From Cycas panzhihuaensis (taxonomy: Eukaryota; Cycadophyta), in contig CM041465.1 in NCBI GenBank assembly GCA_023213395.1, positions 75,585,741 through 75,649,740 of the forward strand: a stretch of 64,000 nucleotides of DNA, written 5' to 3'. Under the pieces are notes generated by a model that was given only the letters and a program-made list of their open reading frames with translations, made no database searches and was not told where the DNA came from. Both the position numbers and the translations under genes were made by a program. This document shows, in pieces, positions 21,173-31,230 of the stretch (position 1 is its first letter; each line of letters starts with the position of its first letter).

Positions 21173-21177
21173 AAAGA

Positions 21178-21366
21178 GCCGCCTGAGCCACTTCATAGAA
21201 TAGGAAGTCAAGTCTGTGGATTTTTATTCCCATGAGAGTTTTCCCACAAATGTGTCTTGTAGGTTGTAGAATTTTTTTTTCTCAATGTAATGATGAGGCT
21301 AAAATGAAGACCTCATAAATTAGAATAGGATAAAGGAAAATGACTTTCTGTCATTAAGGTGGGGAT
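21178..21366 (+). other. 3' UTR of element C, second part, with purine tract
   Basis: It continues C after D. The sequence matches the 3' UTR of B (28602-28790, inverted), for example GTGGGTTTTTATTCCCCTAAGAG in B. AAGGTGGGGAT (21356-21366) is the purine tract that primes plus-strand DNA. Confidence 0.75.
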
Positions 21367-21736
21367 TGTGACGATGTTAATGTCACATGGTCATTTCATA
21401 AAGTTAGAATTAGATAAAGTCACTTTTATGTTTATAACTTTAGGGTAAGGTGGCTATGCTTAAGTCACTTAAGTGAAATGACATAAAGTTCATTTCATTG
21501 TAATTTCATGTAATCTCATTTGAATGTCATTGGGAGGGAAAACTCAAATTCCAAACTTTAATGAGCATTCTCATTATATAAGCTGAAATTACATGGAGAG
21601 TGATCATATATTCTACACTTCTCCTCTTTAAGCTCAAGCTATTAGCATTTCTCTTGTTGAGTACATTATGCTTGTCTCCACCATTTGCCATTGTGTAGTG
21701 TTAGTGCACTAGATCCCTAGATCCATTCCCTAAAAA
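21367..21736 (+). repeat. 3' LTR of element C
   Basis: 370 bp, TATA box at 21575-21582. The terminal CA has mutated (CCTAAAAA), but the duplication ATAAG follows directly at 21737-21741, which fixes the end. Confidence 0.9.
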
Positions 21737-21741
21737 ATAAG

Positions 21742-22028
21742 CTCAATTTTGAGATGCTAAAAGACATTAATTAGGGTGACAAGACTTGTATCATTTTTGT
21801 CATTGTTTATTAGGGTTATGAGAGAATTTTAATTGATGATATCTTAGTAATAATATATCAAGATCTTGTCTATTTGTTGTTTCATGTGTTTGGAGGCGAT
21901 GAATATGTAATTGATTAGAGTGGAATGAGAGAGAGGCATAATCAATGAGCAAGATTCACATTGTTAATAAGTGGTCATTCATTGGTATGAGTTGACTGAG
22001 TATATCAATTCGATTCATAGCCTAATAA
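21742..22028. other. spacer without recognisable gene
   Basis: AT-rich, no coding signal. It is the DNA into which C inserted and may itself be old repeat sequence. Confidence 0.5.
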
Positions 22029-22509
22029 TGTTGGTTAGATTGTTTTCATTAGATCCAATTATTAGAACCTCCATGTTCTATTACTAGGTTATGTATTATG
22101 TAAAGGTATTTTTTCACTTACTATGTAAAGTACGCACCCACACTTCTTTAGTGTGTATTATGTTGTAACTTATGGGTCAATGGACATATTTGCACATATG
22201 CATGCACGATTGGACAATTGCTCAACATGCAAGGTACTTTCTCAAATATGCAACACCCAAAAGTGGTACTTTTTCACCTATATATATGAGACTATTTTCT
22301 TATGTATCTATTGGGAGACTAAGACGTACTATTATGTTGTTGAGTTGAATACAAGCTAATCTTGTTGGAGCTAGGATCAATTCCTCCTCCTCCACTTCTT
22401 ATTGTGCTTATATGCTTACTCATATTTAGTTTAGTGTTGATGCTAATCATCTTAGTTTATTCCTCCATTGTCCCCCAATGATCCACATTCATTATTTTGG
22501 TATTAGAGT
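22029..22509 (+). repeat. probable LTR end with primer-binding site
   Basis: TGGTATTAGAG at 22498-22508 looks like a tRNA-Met primer site. It is preceded by a CA end (ACATTCA, 22491). A TATA-like CTATATATATGAG at about 22275-22287 lies about 215 bases upstream, in promoter position. TGTTGGTTAG at 22029 is the likely LTR start. No partner copy was seen in the window, so this is a fragment or solo remnant. Confidence 0.4.
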
Positions 22510-25030
22510 TACTTGGTTGGGGTTTTAGTGGTGGATTTGGAGGCTAGTTCTTAAGAGCCATCCCTTGGTGATGACCTTTGTAGTACAAAGGCGATTCAAG
22601 ACTATTGGGCTTCTCTTCCAACTTATTAAAATTTCAGATTTTCATTGTTTTTTAAGTTTAATACTATAAAAAAATTATTTTCGTTATTTTTTTGAGCTTT
22701 TTTAACTTGTTGAAGGAAAAGTGAGAATTTTTAGATTTTTTTCTATTGTGTAGACCTAATTTGTGTGCTGTAGGTAATTCATGATGTGGAAATCTGTCCG
22801 TTTGCTCTCTTTTGGAGAGAAAACAACCCTGCACTCCATCTGAACTCAGTTGGGAACTCAAGCCATTATTGGGCATTATTTTTGTAGTAAAACCCTTGAT
22901 TTGGCACCTTTTCTTATAAAGATATCGCTGTAGTGATCAAGATCAGATTCTATGAAGAAAGAGGACTCAAAGAAGTGGTAGTTGTCCAAATTGTTCAAGT
23001 TTAAAAAACTTAATACTCAACGTATTCTTGCCATTTGAAAGCTAGCTCTCATTGACATTTGCATACATATGTGCTCCTGAAATTTTGGGCTATTTTGTTG
23101 ATTATCGAATGAGTTACGATCGATTTACTGAAAATTGAGTCGCACGACTATGAGTAGATCAATTTTTTTGAAAAAATTTCAATTTTCAACTTTGAAGATA
23201 TAACTTTATGTCATATCATTTGGAATATTTTAGAAATATTCCAATAACATCAGGCCACTTTTTTCTAAGTTTATGATTTAAGTGATTATTATTATTATTT
23301 TTTATGTTTTAAGTATAAAATCACGTTTTCATTATAAATTTTGATTATTTTAACATTTTTAAAAATTTTGCAAGTATTTTTACTAATCAAAATACTATTT
23401 TTTAAATAGTTTTTAATAGTTTCTTATTATTTTGAGTGAAAATTTCACGTTTATAAGTGATTTAAGGCTCCTTGCGAGGTGACCTACTTCATTATTTGGT
23501 ATCAAATCAAGCTTGAAAAATAAAACAATGCTAATAAAAATCAAAATTTTAATGTATGTTAGGACCATTTTAAGGTCCTAAAGTGTCTTGGTGTGCTTAT
23601 TTTCGTAAAAAAATGCTCATGTATTTGGTAAATTCTTTACTTCAAGCACTAAAGAAGGACCCCTTAAAAGCACTATAAGTAAATAATTTTATTCTTCAAA
23701 CATCATACCTAGTAACAATTTCAAGTTCAAGTAAGTATTCAAGTTATTTGAGCAATTCAAATAACTCCATTTGGCATCATTTGATTTAAAATTAATTAAA
23801 ATTTTTAGGTTGAGAGGTTAAAAAAAGGTTTTTACTTTACTTCAAGTTTTAAGATTGGTGCATTCCTAAGGGGACCAAACCGTTGTATGGCCAATGCAGA
23901 ACAATTAAGACTTAATTTTGTGGGAAAGAAGGTTTGAAAATGGAGTTATTAGACTAATGAACTTCACGGAAAGCATGGTAGGATTGTGTAGATTAACTCT
24001 ATCTACTTATTTCTAAAAATTGTTTTTGGCCAACTATTAGATCTACTTTATAGATTAGGGTTGGACCATTTAAAAAGCCTAGCCCTTCACTTTCCTTGCA
24101 CTCTTTTAATTGTTAGATCTTTTAATAGATCAGGGTTGTTAGTACACTTGTAAGTGGAAGTTGAGAATCCTAATTGTGTTAAACTTGGGGTTTAACTAAG
24201 CACTTATCCACGATTAAGAGTCACCGCTAGAGATAGGCCATGAGAAGAGTTAGTGAGATGGAGAACTTAAGAGGGAATTGAGCAAATTACCCTAGGTTAA
24301 GATATTTAGAAGAAAGAAGGTGAAGGCAATTGTAGGAGAAGAAGCCTTCAAACTGGTATTCGTAAAAGGAGTATTACAAACAATATATAAAGGAAAAACT
24401 TCATTGAGTATAGAGAGGGGCACTTATCGAACTGCACCACTATGTCTAAAAGCAATATAATAAGAAGATTATGAAATAGATATGGAATTAAGTGTAATAA
24501 CATAAAAAATGGATGAGGTAGATTATATAGATAAAGAATATGACATGGTGGGGGAAGAGGATTGGTTGGCTCTAAGTACTATAGAAGAAGAAAACATAGT
24601 AGGTAAAGAAGAACTAAAAACTCTAAGTGTGCTTAAGGGAAGTAGGAGTGAAAATTTTAAAGATTAATAAGGATATTAGTTAAATTATAGAGCTAAGACC
24701 AGTCAAATTTGGGGACAATCTAACTCACTTAGGAATAAGTAATGCTAGAGGTGCTAAACACTAGAATTAATGTCTACACATGTCATAACTTAACGCTATG
24801 AGTCTTAGTGGTTAGTTGAATAATTGGGGGTTATAAGATCCCGAATGGTTGTATGACACGTTTTAGGGTAGTTACTAGGTTGATGGGCAATTATTGGTCA
24901 ACATATATATTTATATTTACAATGTGGCTTGCACATATAAGTTGAGTTGTGAATCAATGCAAATATTTGAAGTTGGACTAATTCTATTGGAATATTTTTT
25001 GTTGGTTATGTTCTTGGTTCATTTAATTCT
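22510..25030. other. AT-rich retroelement leader-like sequence, no gene
   Basis: No coding phase longer than chance was found. About 23280-23605 has a relative at 53140-53405 (see the repeat entries). A run of short A/G-rich frames at 24300-24700 has no motif. It is probably the untranslated interior of the element whose LTR end is at 22029-22509. Confidence 0.4.
23280..23605 (+). repeat. dispersed repeat, copy 1
   Basis: Shared with 53140-53405 in the same orientation, for example TATTTTGAGTGAAAATTTCACG..., GAGGTGACCTACTT and GACCATTTTAAGGTCCTAAAGT against the second copy's near-identical words. The copies are about 30 kb apart and too diverged to be recent. Confidence 0.55.
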
Positions 25031-25036
25031 CATATT

Positions 25037-25049
25037 TGGTATTAGAGCC
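25037..25049 (+). promoter_or_regulatory. second orphan primer-binding site
   Basis: TGGTATTAGAGCC follows a CA-ended stretch (ATTCTCA, to 25032), as at the end of a 5' LTR. The LTR start could not be placed. It is followed by 25050-25290 without a recognisable gene. Confidence 0.4.
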
Positions 25050-25329
25050 AAATCTTGTGAGTGGAGTGATAATTTCATAAAGAGTTGGGAATCTAGTGTG
25101 GAGCGCAAATTCTATGTAAGGTTGTTGAGCTGGATTCAAATTCAAAAAATGAATTGGAGTTAGGGAAATTCATTATTAGAGAATTTCGTTGGAAGAAGAT
25201 TAAGGAACTATTGTGTTTGTAGACCCTTAGGGCATCCAAATTCAAAATTTCAAAGTGACTATGTGGAAATAATGTAGTTGTGGGCAATTTTGTGAAGAAA
25301 CATGAAACTATAAAATCTTGTATTTCTAA

Positions 25330-25661
25330 ACACAACCTGGATCTTGATCATACCTATGTAAGTAAACATTCAAGAGGATAGTACATAGTACACAATTTTA
25401 TATGGCAAAATCTTTTTGAGAAAAAATCCACATAGAAAAAATGATCGACTACATTTCTTCTAATATTGATTGATACATCTTCCTTAATATGGATGAGCCA
25501 TATTACAAATGTCACTTAAGGGTTTATACAACACCTAAATGGTGCATTTACTAGTGGTTGCAACTCTTGGCATTCGTGCCTTTTGGATTAACATTAATTA
25601 ATCACCACTTAGCATTAACCATAAGCAATTAACCTAAATTGTCACTCTAACATCCTCCCTT
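25330..25661 (-). repeat. probable 3' LTR (- strand) with purine tract
   Basis: On the - strand AAGGGAGGA (25661-25653) is followed by TGTTAGAGTGACAATTTAGG, a standard LTR start at 25652. The sequence CTCAAAAAGATTTTGCC near 25410 resembles LTR R/U5 regions. The left end is not defined. A second purine tract, TAAAGGAGGG, is at about 25758-25749, which leaves two possible starts. Confidence 0.45.
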
Positions 25662-25689
25662 AATACGAAAGTGGGGATTTTGTCTATAA

Positions 25690-26215
25690 TTAGAAATCTC
25701 CAACAAAGGATAAAATTGTCATTGCTATTTTATTTGCATTTAACACACCCTCCTTTAAGGATAATTTCACTAAGTTTCTAAATCAACACGAATCTCTCAC
25801 TAATGTATCTATTTTAGGTCGTGAATTAGAATTAGTGTTGTTTGATCTAGGGTTAATGACAATTTCATTAGGTCGTAAATTAGAATTAGTGTTGTCTGAT
25901 CTAGAGTTAATGGCAGTTTCATTAGTCTGTAGCTCTAAACTTTGTCTATTCAAGATCTCCTTTAGATTACTCTAATCAACAATTAATATGCCTAGTTCTA
26001 GAAGGCACCTTGAATCTACTTCTTTTGTGGCTTTTTTCCATGTCATATATTTGAAAAAGCTCAGCACCCATTGATGGGCTTAGCCCTTCTCTTGGAACTG
26101 TGCAAAGGTTGCCCAACAATGGCTTCTTTTGCACACTACGTAATCTAGAGCTTGAATGGATTCACGACGGCTTGAGACATGAGTTTTGATTATGTTTTAA
26201 ATGGTCGCACCCCTT
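25690..26215 (-). pseudogene. unassigned decayed ORF with 18-residue tandem repeat
   Basis: A single - strand phase reads SIQALDYVVCKRSHCWATF, then AQFQEKG, a stop, WVLSFFKYMTWKKATKEVD, LLELGILIVD, a stop, and SNLKEILNRQSLELQTNE over about 170 codons with only a few stops. Inside it a 54-base unit is duplicated in tandem (25814-25867 and 25868-25921), giving two copies of an 18-residue Asn/Ser-rich block. The phase runs on to LSLKEGVLNANK at the purine tract, so it may be the last ORF of an LTR element. I do not recognise the family. No start codon could be assigned. Confidence 0.45.
25814..25921. repeat. 54-bp tandem duplication
   Basis: Two adjacent copies start at TTAGGTCGTGAATTAG (25814) and TTAGGTCGTAAATTAG (25868) and differ at a few positions. 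The period is a multiple of three and keeps the - strand phase open. Confidence 0.85.
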
Positions 26216-27279
26216 CAAACATTCTAGAACAACATTTTAATGCTTCAAATGCAACTTTTATGCTTCATATATGGCCTGCATGCTTCATATCGATTTTCAC
26301 ATACTACAAATGTAGTCTTGTGCTTCATATATGTGGTTTCTATGCTCCATAACTTTACACTATCCAAATGCGTTGCATTGCCTCTCACATGTATCATAAT
26401 CTTTTAAATGGAATACATTAATTCACTTACGTTTTGAGGCAAATAGCAAGCATAATGTATCACTTGATCTGACATACATGCAAACCATCATACAACCCAT
26501 AGTGGCTCATAAATGCACATAACATGCTCCATTGCAATATGTGTTCACGTTCCAAACAAGCTCTAAAAATAGCTCTCATCAAGTAGGATCATCAGATGTC
26601 ATCTCCATGTTAGAACAAGGCTTCAACGTAGCTAATCTACACATGCTCTTACTATAAAATTTTATCAACATCAAAGTATTCGCCATGCAACTTTGTACAA
26701 TAAACATAGCCTCCAAATAAGCAACAAACACACTCCAAATTAGCTTTGTATGGCTTCCGACATGCTCGAAATCATCTCCACTCTCAATGCTTCAAATACA
26801 TGCTTCTAGTGTGTGATTAAATCGCTCATTAATCAAGAATTTTCATTCCAATGTGCAATGGCTTCCTCTAAAGAGACGTGGGTGTAGCTTTTAATGTATA
26901 CGTGATTTAAAAAATACACAAAGATGAGTAATTAATAATTGCTATCATAACATATGGTTTGTAATCTTAGGGAAGAATATGATCTTGATTATAAATGGCT
27001 ATATCTCCAACAAATCACGACGCACCATGCTAGTATTCCCATTAGCATAAACGAGCCAACAACTTTCAAACAAGAGAATTAACTCCAAGCCAAGCATCTA
27101 AACATCCATGCATAATATAATACATCACCATGCCATAAACACGAGTTAGAAAAGTCCTGAAATAGATCAAATCATGTCCATGGAAGGTGCCAACAACCTC
27201 TTTGTTGCCCAGGCACAAGGTCTAATGTTCAACATGTATAAACGACTTTTAAACAGAGCTCAATGCTTTCAGAATGTGT
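26216..27279. other. spacer with recurring ATGCTTCA(A/T)AT words
   Basis: The word ATGCTTCAAAT/ATGCTTCATAT recurs several times at 26240-26330 and again loosely to 26800. No open phase is convincing on either strand. Confidence 0.45.
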
Positions 27280-27641
27280 TGTTGGGGACCTATACCATTA
27301 ATGGAAGTTGGCCATAGTTATGGTTAGATCATGGATTAATAGAATTCAACCTCAATTGCAATTATTAGAAGTCAGTTTTATTATTATTAGAGAGTAGGTA
27401 TTTTATTATTATCATTTGAAATTGGTTTTATTATTATTAGGAATATCGATTTTTTAAAGGTGGTCAATTTTGGCCCCTTAGAGAATTATCCTTCATTTGT
27501 AAATCATTTTTTGTGAGTTAATTCATTTCGTTTTTTTTGACCATTTGGCTATTAGGAACTTCATCTTGGATTTTATTTTTATTTTCTTTTATGTTTGAGG
27601 AAGTGGATCCAATTTATGATTACTTCAAGTGGTATTAGAAC
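27280..27641 (+). repeat. probable 5' LTR with primer-binding site (element G)
   Basis: TGTTGGGGACC at 27280 and a CA end at 27627, followed two bases later by TGGTATTAGAAC (27630-27641), give an LTR of about 348 bp and a PBS. The following 580 bases (27642-28223) are leader-like. Element B then interrupts, and the rest of G may resume at 45583. The partner LTR was not found. Confidence 0.5.
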
Positions 27642-28228
27642 TTCATTTTTGGTGTATCAAAAATCTACACTTTCAGGAGTATAAACAGATTTTTTTAAAA
27701 AGAAATAATCCTAAATTCGAGTCGATTATGCATACTTTGCAAATTTTAAGTGGTTATACTATAGGTTTTAGAGTGAAATTGCGAAAATTATAGGGAATTT
27801 AGTTTCAGTCTATTGTCCATCATTGTTTTTATGACTTAAAAAATGTTATTGCAACTTCAAACAGCCATAACTTTGGCTGCAAGTGTTCAATTGACCTCAT
27901 TTTTTTTTTTCTTGAATCTGTGTGTCTTCATGTCTACTTTTCGTTGGAAGTGATTTCAGACCTATTAGATATCAGAGTAAAAAGTTATTAGCATTTTAGT
28001 AATAGGTATTGTTATAGTCTCCAGAAAAACCTCATCGCAACCCACCTTAAAAGGGCTATAACTTCCCCTAAGGGATTAGATTTCGATTTTAAGCGAAGCA
28101 TTGAAATCCTAATTTAAGAGTCCATATTTTAAGCTATTAGAAAATTTATACTTGAGATAGAAATTATAGAAACAATGGAAGAACTACAAAGCTCTGCTCA
28201 TGATATTAAAAACTTGAGATAATTGAAT
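27642..28228 (+). other. leader-like sequence of element G
   Basis: AT-rich and non-coding, with a T10 run near 27900. It ends with TGAAT (28224-28228), the left target duplication of B. Confidence 0.4.
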
Positions 28229-28587
28229 TGTTGGAGTAATGGATCTAGGTTGCCCACTCTAACACTTCACAATAGCAAACATAAATGGAGACAAGAGTAA
28301 TAATGCACTCAAGATATAAGAGGCAAATTTGAGAGCTCAAAATAGGAGATGAAATCACTAACTCATTCTTTTGGATTTCACCTTTTATTGATAAGAGAAT
28401 TTGATTAGGGTTTTCCCGCCTAAACAAATTCACATGAAACTTAAGTGAAATTACATAGATGCACATAAAGTGCATTTCACTTAAGTGAGTATTATATCAT
28501 TACATTAGAGTCACTTTTTTAAAGTTATGAAATGACTATTATTAATCTAATTCTAACGCAAATGACCTTAGGCATTAACACCTTTCA
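28229..28587 (-). repeat. 3' LTR of element B
   Basis: On + it runs TGTTGGAGTAATGG to CACCTTTCA; read on - it starts TGAAAGGTG. It contains the palindrome TCACTTAAGTGA near 28473. The purine tract on - is AAGGGGAAGAT (about 28598-28588). Confidence 0.95.
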
Positions 28588-29084
28588 ATCTTCCCCTTAA
28601 TGGTGGAAGGTCATTTTGGCCTATTCTGATCTATTCTATGAGGTCTTCATTTGAGCCTTCTTATTACATTGAAAGAAAATCCAATGGACTACATGACACT
28701 TTTGTGGGAAAACTCTTAGGGGAATAAAAACCCACGAACTTATATGGACTAACAATTTTGGCTCAAGTGGCTCTTTGAATGCAGCTAGATAGCCAAGCAG
28801 TACAATATATTTGTAGCTAAGTCTGTTGAGTTTCTATATACCGTTTTGTCATCCCCCATGCCCTTTCTAGTTTTCACAGGTTTTGATTTTTAAAACTAGT
28901 ACCACCCTTATCCTTTTGCGCCCTCAAGGGGTTTTCACGAATAGGATAGAGCAGAGACTTACTTAGGTTCTTCCACGCCCATAACGGGTTTTCACGAATA
29001 AGACTGAGTATGATGTTCTTGTCATCATCTCCTCCTATTAGTTGGAGATGGAGGCCCAAAGGCCCAGCTATTTTTTGAATTGTT
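28588..29084 (-). other. 3' UTR and purine tract of element B
   Basis: Non-coding; the part nearest the LTR matches the 3' UTR of C around D. It contains two related words, GGGTTTTCACGAATAGGAT and GGGTTTTCACGAATAAGAC (about 28929 and 28987). Confidence 0.7.
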
Positions 29085-29242
29085 CAAACTTCACCTTTTG
29101 TAGCGGTTTGGTGAAGATATCAGCGACTTGATTTGTTGTTGGGCAGTAATCCAGATGAATCGTGCCGTCTTGAATAAGTTCTCGAATCGTGTAGACTTTT
29201 GTACTGGTATGTTTGGTATGATTGTGAAATACAGGATTCTTA
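29085..29242 (-). pseudogene. RNase H end of element B, separated by E
   Basis: Reads NPVFHNHTKHTSTKVYTIRE, then QVADIFTKPLQKVKFEQFKK, the direct equivalent of the C RNase H tail. The upstream half resumes at 36561. The insertion point falls inside the HMAKNP word. Confidence 0.9.
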
Positions 29243-29805
29243 TGTGAAAAGAGGCCTAATGGCCTCACAGTCCCAAGATCTAGAAGCTAGGATCACTCTA
29301 GTTCTAGAAGCACAAATACTTAACAAGTATAATACTCTCAAGATGAAAGAAAGCATAAGAGACAAAGCATAAAATGAAGGAGCAAGAGAAATGATACCAA
29401 ATGTGTGGAGTTGGAATTGGTCCAACCTCCAAAGAATAAACAGTTTGATTAGCAAACTGACAGCATAACAATACATCTCCAACTCTCTTATGAGACAATG
29501 AGAAGATGTCTCATTATATAGAGTGAAATGAGAGACCTAAGGCCTTGGATGTTTGACAAGTGTCAAACATCTAAGATACATGCCTTGCATGTAGGACATG
29601 TGTCCTTTTGGGCTCTCATGTGAGCAAAAATGCATGAGGGTCCATTTGACCCTTTAGTGACAACGTTGTGTCACTAGAAAGAATGTGGTTGTGCACTTTA
29701 TCACTTAAGTGATAAGTCACCCCTAAAGTACAAAAGTACACATATTACATAAAAATTAAAGTACATTATCTTAACATGTAAACATAAGGTTTAACACCCC
29801 TTTAT
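29243..29805 (-). repeat. 3' LTR and purine tract of element E
   Basis: Runs TGTGAAAAGAGGCC to GGTTTAACA on +; AAAGGGG on - precedes it. It contains the 18-bp perfect palindrome TTATCACTTAAGTGATAA near 29697-29714 and a TATA box (- strand) at 29514-29521. The open frames 29240-29482 and 29304-29498 lie in the LTR and are not genes. Confidence 0.9.
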
Positions 29806-31230
29806 CGCTTACAATGTTAAGTCGGACACCAAGACCATATCTGAATTTTAGAAACTTTTCTCTACCAAGAGGCTTGGTAAAAATATCTGCTATCTGCTCC
29901 TCAGAGGTCTCAGATTGGAGGTTGATCTCACCATTCTGCACATGCTTTCTGATGAAGTGATGGTGAACCTCGATGTGTTTTGTCCATGCATGAAAAACTG
30001 GATTCTTGGCTAACTTGAGTACACTTTGATTGTCACAATATATCCTGGTGGGATGATTTTGCTCAAGTCCAAGTTCCCCAAGAATCCGTTGTACCCAGAT
30101 AGCTTCACAAGTCACGACCACAAACTTTGTACCGCTTCGGTGGAGGACAAGGTAACATTGGGTTGCTTCTTGCAACTCCACAAAACTACTGTTGAACTAA
30201 GGGAAAAACAGTATCTTGAGGTTGATCTCCTGCTATCTTGGCAACCTGCCCAATCAGAATATGAGAACCCTTCCAGAGTGAAGTTCTCATTATGCGCATA
30301 CTCAAGGCCATGCTGCAATGTGCCTTAGATGTATTTAAGTATGCGTTTAGCTGCATTCCAATGTATCTGATTGTGTTGAGACATGTATCGTGAGTAAATC
30401 CCAACTGCAAATGAAATGTCCGGTCGAGTGTTAGTGAGATAAATGAGGCTCCCAATCAACTGCCGGTAAAGTGTGGGATCTGCTGGTGCAGCTTCCTCAT
30501 TGAGAGTAAGCTTAGATCCATTCTCCATTGGTGTAGGCGCTGGTTTGCAGTCTTGCATCCTGAATCGCTACAAAATGTCCCAAGAATATTTCGCTTGGGA
30601 GATGAAGATATAGCCTGGCTGTTGCTATATCTCAAAGCCTAAACAATAATGGAGAAGTCCAAGATATGTCATTTCAAAACTTCTCTTCAAGTCATCTTGG
30701 AGAATGTGTATCATCTTAGTGTCACTGTCAGTGATCACTAAGTCATCTACATACAAGGCGACAAAAATGACATGGTTCTTTTCATGTTTTATATACAGAT
30801 TAGGATCTGAAGTAGATCGATGAAACCCATGTCTTAAGAAGTAATCATCGATCTTTGAGTACCATGCTCATGGAGTTTGTTTCCAGCCATATAACGCCTT
30901 TTTTAGGCGACATACAAAATGTTCATTGCCTTGTACTTTGTAACTTGGAGGTTGCTCCAAGTATACCTCCTCCTGAAGATTTCCATTAAGAAATGCGCTC
31001 TTCACGTCCATCTGATAGACTGGCCATTTGCATTGAGTAGCTAAAGCCAAGATGAGTTTGATGGTGTTCATATTTGCTACTGGTGCAAAAGTCTCCTCAT
31101 AGTCTATGTCTTCTTTTTTTTTGAATCCTTTTGCCACAAGGCGGGCTTTCTGCCGCTTAAGTGAACCATCAGAATGGAATTTGGTCTTGTAGACCCATTT
31201 GCAACTGATTGCCTATTTGTGTTTAGGCAA
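29800..31230 (-). pseudogene. reverse transcriptase and RNase H of element E
   Basis: Reads from 31137: MAKGFKKKEDIDYEETFAPV, WPVYQMDVKSAFLNGNLQEE with catalytic Asp, LKKALYGWKQTP and a stop, then the active site ALYVDDLVIT (YVDD at 30742-30753). RNase H follows: TLYRQLIGSLIYLTNTRPDI, GFSYSDWAGCQDSRRSTSRY, a frameshift at the STEA box, and DIFTKPLGREKFLKFR (about 29870-29820). Stops lie near 30866, 30650, 30570 and 30325. Catalytic acids remain but the frame does not. Confidence 0.9.

Larger units (their letters stand above)
9840..21736 (+). mobile_element. Ty1/Copia element C, complete ends, with element D inside
   Basis: Two 370-bp LTRs (9840-10209 and 21367-21736) are bounded by the 5-bp duplication ATAAG (9835-9839 and 21737-21741). 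PBS, long leader, gag, protease, integrase, RT, RNase H and purine tract follow in the standard Copia order. My hand alignment gives 19 differences between the LTRs, about 5%. Element D (17032-21172) lies in the 3' UTR; without it C would be about 7.75 kb. The polyprotein is in one phase for most of its length but holds about 18 stops, so C is non-autonomous now. Element B (28229-45582) is the same family. Confidence 0.95.
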
